A stretch of 64,000 bases of DNA from Rubellimicrobium roseum (GTDB lineage: Bacteria > Pseudomonadota > Alphaproteobacteria > Rhodobacterales > Rhodobacteraceae). The number at the start of each line of letters is the position of its first letter. Positions within the stretch are counted from its first letter, which is position 1. The notes below the pieces were generated by a model, which was not told where the DNA came from, did no database searches, and saw nothing but the letters and a program-made list of their open reading frames with translations. Below are positions 61,042 to 64,000 of this stretch, piece by piece. The position numbers were made by a program, and so were the translations under genes. The stretch lies in NCBI RefSeq assembly GCF_006152145.1, contig NZ_VDFV01000009.1, positions 1 to 64,000 of the forward strand, given 5' to 3'.

Positions 61042-61821
61042 GGACGGGTCCTGGGCTTCGACGGATGGCCCATCACGGCGCAGCCGGACCGGAATGGCAA
61101 GGCCCCCGCGGTCACTACAGGCACGCCATCTTGCGGCAACGAAGGATCTGCCTTGCCTTCGGCCCGCAGGAGTCTTGGGCGCACACCGGCCTGCGCGTCA
61201 CACCGAGGAACCAAGGGAACGGGCGGTGAGCCGTGTGGGGACCGGACCTTCGACAAGCTGATCGAAATTCTGGTGCGCTCAGAAGGAATGATGAAGTGCT
61301 TCAAACACTCACGGCTCCTGCCCGGCACCTTTCACCCGGAGCGTCACGATCGCCCCCACAAGCGCTTCGCGGCAGTGTCCCCAGTACCTTGGTGGTTGGA
61401 CGTCATCACGGAGCCCAGCTGCATCCCGCTCCTCCTGCCTCGGAGATGCCACGAACGCATTGGCAATCCTGAGGAGCGCGGCTCTCGTCCGCGTGTCAAG
61501 CGCAGGCGGCCGCAAGGTCTTGCTCGTCCGTTGAGCAGCCGACCTAGACCATGCGCCGATGCCGCCCCCTGCCATCGTCGCCCTGCCATTTGCCGCAGCG
61601 GCGCAGAAGTACGAAGCCGTGCCAGCGCAGACTGTCCCCCGGACCGTCGAGATGTTGGCCACGATGCCGTGCCGGATCGACCCGGAGGACATCGAGATGG
61701 AAGAGGAGGACAGCAATGATGCGGACGATATGATGTGCGCCGATGAGCAGTTGACGTGAAGCTCGATGCTGAACCGCAACCCGTCGACGGACATCGCGCC
61801 TCGTCGTCCCGAGCTCCACGC
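61042..61821. other. Long intergenic region, no recognised gene
   Basis: About 780 bases between the enolase-superfamily and MFS genes. Open frames on both strands (for example 61559-61759 plus and 61794-61309 minus) lack family motifs and good start signals. The composition is less GC-rich than its surroundings, so this may be foreign or decayed DNA. Confidence 0.4.
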
Positions 61822-63018
61822 TCAGAGCACAGCCGTTGCGGTCGGCCGAGGCTCGGCCCCGGCCTCCCGACGCCCCAGGGCGCCTGCGGCCAGGAAGCTC
61901 AGGACGACGAAGGGCAGCCCCAGGCCATAGACCGACCGGATGCCCCAATGCTCCCCCACGAACCCCAGAAGCGGCGGTCCAAGAAGGAAGGCCACGAACG
62001 AGATCTGCGCGAGAGCCGCCACATTCGTCGCCGCAGGCCGGTCGGTGCGCTGCGCGGCGGCCGACATGGCCAGCGGGAAGATGGCACTGGACCCGAACCC
62101 CAGGAGCGCGAAGCTCAGGAGCGAGATCGCCGGCCCCGGGGAGACGAGCAGGAGCACAAGGCCCAGCGCCAGGATGCCGAGCTGGACGCGGGCCACGATG
62201 GCCGGGGAGTACCGCTCGACGAAGCCGTCGGAGTAGTAGCGGCCGACGGCCTGGGATCCGGCGACCAGCGCGACGGCCAAGCCCGCGCTGAACGAGGCCG
62301 AGCCCCAGACGTTGGTCATGTAGATGGCCGACCAGTCGAGCCCGGCGCCCTCCATCAGCACCGCCGAGAGCGTGACCGCAACGAGGACGAGGATAGGCCA
62401 TGTCGGCCAGGCAACGCCGGGCGCGGCCTCCTCGACGGCCCGGGTCGGAGCAGGCTCAAAGCCGCTGAAGACGAGCGCCACGGCAAGCACCACAACCGGC
62501 ACGACGAGGGCAAGATGGACCTGCGGAGACAGGCCGATCTGCGCCAGACCGGCACCCAGGAGACCGGTGGCGAAGAAGCCGAAGCTCCAGAACGCGTGCG
62601 CCCGGTTCATGATCCTCCGCCCCACCAAGGCCTCGGTTCGGTCAGCCTCGACGTTGAGAATGATCTCGACCGATCCGATCAGAAGGCCCGCGGGGATCAG
62701 GAGAAGGAACAGGGCCCAGGGCACCGTAGCCTGCACGGCGACGGCATAGGCCAGCGCCACAAGCGGCATGGCGACCAGAAGGGCGCGGCGGTATCCGACC
62801 CTCTCCAGCAGGGGAGACGCGGTTGTGAGCGCGATCAGGGTGCCGACGGGCACGCCGATGAGGCTCAGTCCCAACGTCCCCTCGCCCACGCCCATGGCGT
62901 CCCGGATCTCCGGCAGCCGGGGAAAAAGGCTACCCATGGTCATGGCATGGACCGCGAAGCCGGCGAACACGCGCCGCTCGGGGCTCAGATGGAGCCCCAG
63001 GCTCGACGGGGACCTCAT
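61822..63018 (-). CDS. MFS transporter
   Basis: A 398-residue, 12-helix major facilitator protein. Markers are VHAMTMGSLFPRLPEIRDAM near helix 1, TASPLLERVGYRRALLVAMP (A-motif-like loop between helices 2 and 3), and helix-rich LLLIPAGLLIGSVEIILNVE and LVAGSQAVGRYYSDGFVERY in the middle. It resembles YbjJ/fucose-permease-like MFS members; solute unknown. It is divergent from the TetR gene at the right edge, with 466 bases between them, so that repressor may control it. Confidence 0.88.
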   Translation of the reverse strand: MRSPSSLGLHLSPERRVFAGFAVHAMTMGSLFPRLPEIRDAMGVGEGTLGLSLIGVPVGTLIALTTASPLLERVGYRRALLVAMPLVALAYAVAVQATVPWALFLLLIPAGLLIGSVEIILNVEADRTEALVGRRIMNRAHAFWSFGFFATGLLGAGLAQIGLSPQVHLALVVPVVVLAVALVFSGFEPAPTRAVEEAAPGVAWPTWPILVLVAVTLSAVLMEGAGLDWSAIYMTNVWGSASFSAGLAVALVAGSQAVGRYYSDGFVERYSPAIVARVQLGILALGLVLLLVSPGPAISLLSFALLGFGSSAIFPLAMSAAAQRTDRPAATNVAALAQISFVAFLLGPPLLGFVGEHWGIRSVYGLGLPFVVLSFLAAGALGRREAGAEPRPTATAVL

Positions 63019-63484
63019 GATGGCTCTCCGTTACACTCCGGACGCAAGGCGTCATGACAGGTGATGATCGACCGGGTGCGGCACCCGAACAGACCTGCGT
63101 GGCAGGCCCCGGACAAACCCGGCCAGCCCTGGAAGGCACGAACTAGAAGGTCCTTGGCTTCCAGACAAGGTGACGGCTGATCTCATTGGGGCTGGGCGGC
63201 CAACGTATCCGCCGAGGCCCGCCGCCAGAAAGATCATCGTTGTCCGGAACGGCATGCTGCGTGTGCGGCCGCAGCCCTGCTCCGCCCGGAAAAGCCTTCG
63301 GGTTGCTCACGTTGGATTCTGGCATCGTCCCATGCACGTGCTTCCGAATGGCTCAGGCCGTTGATGAACGGAGGTCAGGGTCCCTGAGCGCCGTCAGGAT
63401 CTCCGATGCGGCTCATCCACCCTGAGCGGCTTGACAGAAGCAATAATTAGGTAGACCAGTCTAACCATAATCTGGGAGGCATCC
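63019..63484. other. Divergent promoter region of MFS and TetR genes
   Basis: About 470 bases without a recognised gene. It includes TTGACA at 63431-63436 and the palindrome at 63452-63463. Short open frames are present but carry no motif. Confidence 0.4.
63452..63463. promoter_or_regulatory. TetR-type operator TAGAC-CA-GTCTA
   Basis: TAGACCAGTCTA is a 12-base inverted repeat with 5-bp arms, 21 bases before the TTG start of the TetR gene. Operators of the form TAGACC...GGTCTA are known for NemR-like TetR proteins. Here self-repression, and perhaps repression of the divergent MFS gene, is likely by position. Confidence 0.65.
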
Positions 63485-64000
63485 TTGTCCAACACGTCCC
63501 CCGCGAAGGAGCGCCTGATGAAGGCCGCATCCGAACTCTTCTACAACAACGGCATCGCAGCGACCGGTATAGATACGATCACCGCGAGGGCGGGCGTGGC
63601 CAAGATGAGCCTCTACAACAACTTCGCGTCCAAGGCCGAGCTGGTGCAGGCCTATGTTCGGTCCCGGCACGACGAGTGGCATCGACTCTGCCTGGAGCGG
63701 ATCGGGGGCGCTTCGACCCCGCAAGAGCGCATCCTGGCGGTCTTCGACTCCTATCTCGATCATGCCGCCTTCGAATATCAGAGGGACTTTCGCGGTTGTG
63801 GGCTCTACAACGCCGCGGCCGAGCTTCCCGTGGGAGACCCCGGACGTGCCGAGGTCGCAGCGCAAAAGGACGAAGCGGAGCGCCTCATCCGGGAGGCTCT
63901 CGAAGAGCTCCTGCCTCAGGAGAGCGCCCGGGCCGCCGACATGGCCCAGCATCTGTCCTTCCTGCTCGAGGGCGCCATGACCCGCGCCGGGCTGGAAGGC
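63485..64000 (+). CDS. TetR/AcrR-family regulator, cut by window end
   Basis: The first 172 residues of a TetR-type repressor. The HTH reads TITARAGVAKMSLYNNFASK (residues about 31-50), after MKAASELFYNNGIAATGID. The ligand domain continues with YLDHAAFEYQRDFRGCGLYN. The TTG at 63485 is chosen because GGGAGG lies six bases before it. Residue style (MSLYNNF..K..L...Y) is that of NemR/YxaF-like repressors of redox or multidrug genes. The reading frame is open through the last base; the end of the gene lies outside. The divergent MFS gene is a likely target. Confidence 0.85.
   Translation, partial: MSNTSPAKERLMKAASELFYNNGIAATGIDTITARAGVAKMSLYNNFASKAELVQAYVRSRHDEWHRLCLERIGGASTPQERILAVFDSYLDHAAFEYQRDFRGCGLYNAAAELPVGDPGRAEVAAQKDEAERLIREALEELLPQESARAADMAQHLSFLLEGAMTRAGLEG

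Noticed and set aside
61559-61759. Plus-strand 66-codon frame with an acidic tail
   Set aside because: No family match and no ribosome site; kept only as part of the gap description.
1-64000. CRISPR arrays, tRNA or rRNA genes, prophage
   Set aside because: No regularly spaced repeats, cloverleaf-like genes, rRNA stretches or phage structural genes were seen by eye.

Overview
The window is chromosomal-type DNA from a high-GC alphaproteobacterium, most likely a Rhodobacterales (Roseobacter/Rhodobacteraceae) lineage. The evidence is the strongly GC-biased third codon positions, the linked N-methylglutamate pathway, the tripartite TctCBA and UrtABCDE transport operons, and the close fit of many proteins to families typical of that order. 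No rRNA or tRNA gene, CRISPR array or replication origin was seen.

Region 1 (1-13.3 kb) is a decaying accessory segment. An old methylated-osmolyte (betaine-type) catabolic locus survives as an intact TetR regulator (981-1613) and an intact StcD/DgcA-like flavoprotein demethylase (1756-3792). Its partners are broken: a proC-like reductase and a GbcB-like reductase tail are fused and frameshifted (119-983), and an mttB-family methyltransferase carries stops and frameshifts (about 3940-5270). Next to it lies a frameshifted IS3-family (IS407-group-like) element (5348-6486). Then follow an orphan protein that looks like a SUKH-like domain joined to a HIRAN domain (6905-8074), an MltB-type lytic transglycosylase (8337-9563), and a wrecked HWE histidine kinase with a doubtful receiver protein (9693-12348).

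Region 2 (13.3-28.2 kb) is a complete, healthy N-methylglutamate pathway locus for mono-methylamine use: mgdABCD (N-methylglutamate dehydrogenase), mgsABC (N-methylglutamate synthase) and gmaS (gamma-glutamylmethylamide synthetase), all on the plus strand. Between the two halves sit a GlxA/GbdR-type AraC regulator, an XRE-cupin regulator, and a minus-strand operon with an APC-family permease preceded by three tiny membrane proteins.

Region 3 (28.7-41.9 kb) holds a COG4091-type oxidoreductase with a SAF domain, small genes, a TctDE-like two-component system divergent from a periplasmic binding protein and the tctCBA transporter, then an oppositely oriented sugar/polyol-type ABC transporter (ATPase, permease, binding protein) with an SDR dehydrogenase.

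Region 4 (42.3-49.6 kb) is the urea ABC transporter urtABCDE followed convergently by two Roadblock-like proteins. Nitrogen scavenging thus links regions 2 and 4 (methylamine and urea).

Region 5 (49.7-64 kb) is mixed: a TetR gene with three copies of a 13-bp palindrome in its divergent promoter; small envelope and Xre/MbcA-like genes; a type III polyketide synthase-methyltransferase-flavoprotein operon resembling phenolic-lipid/quinone loci; an aldo/keto reductase; an SbcC/SbcD-like pair; an enolase-superfamily enzyme; an MFS exporter; and a TetR gene that runs off the right edge.
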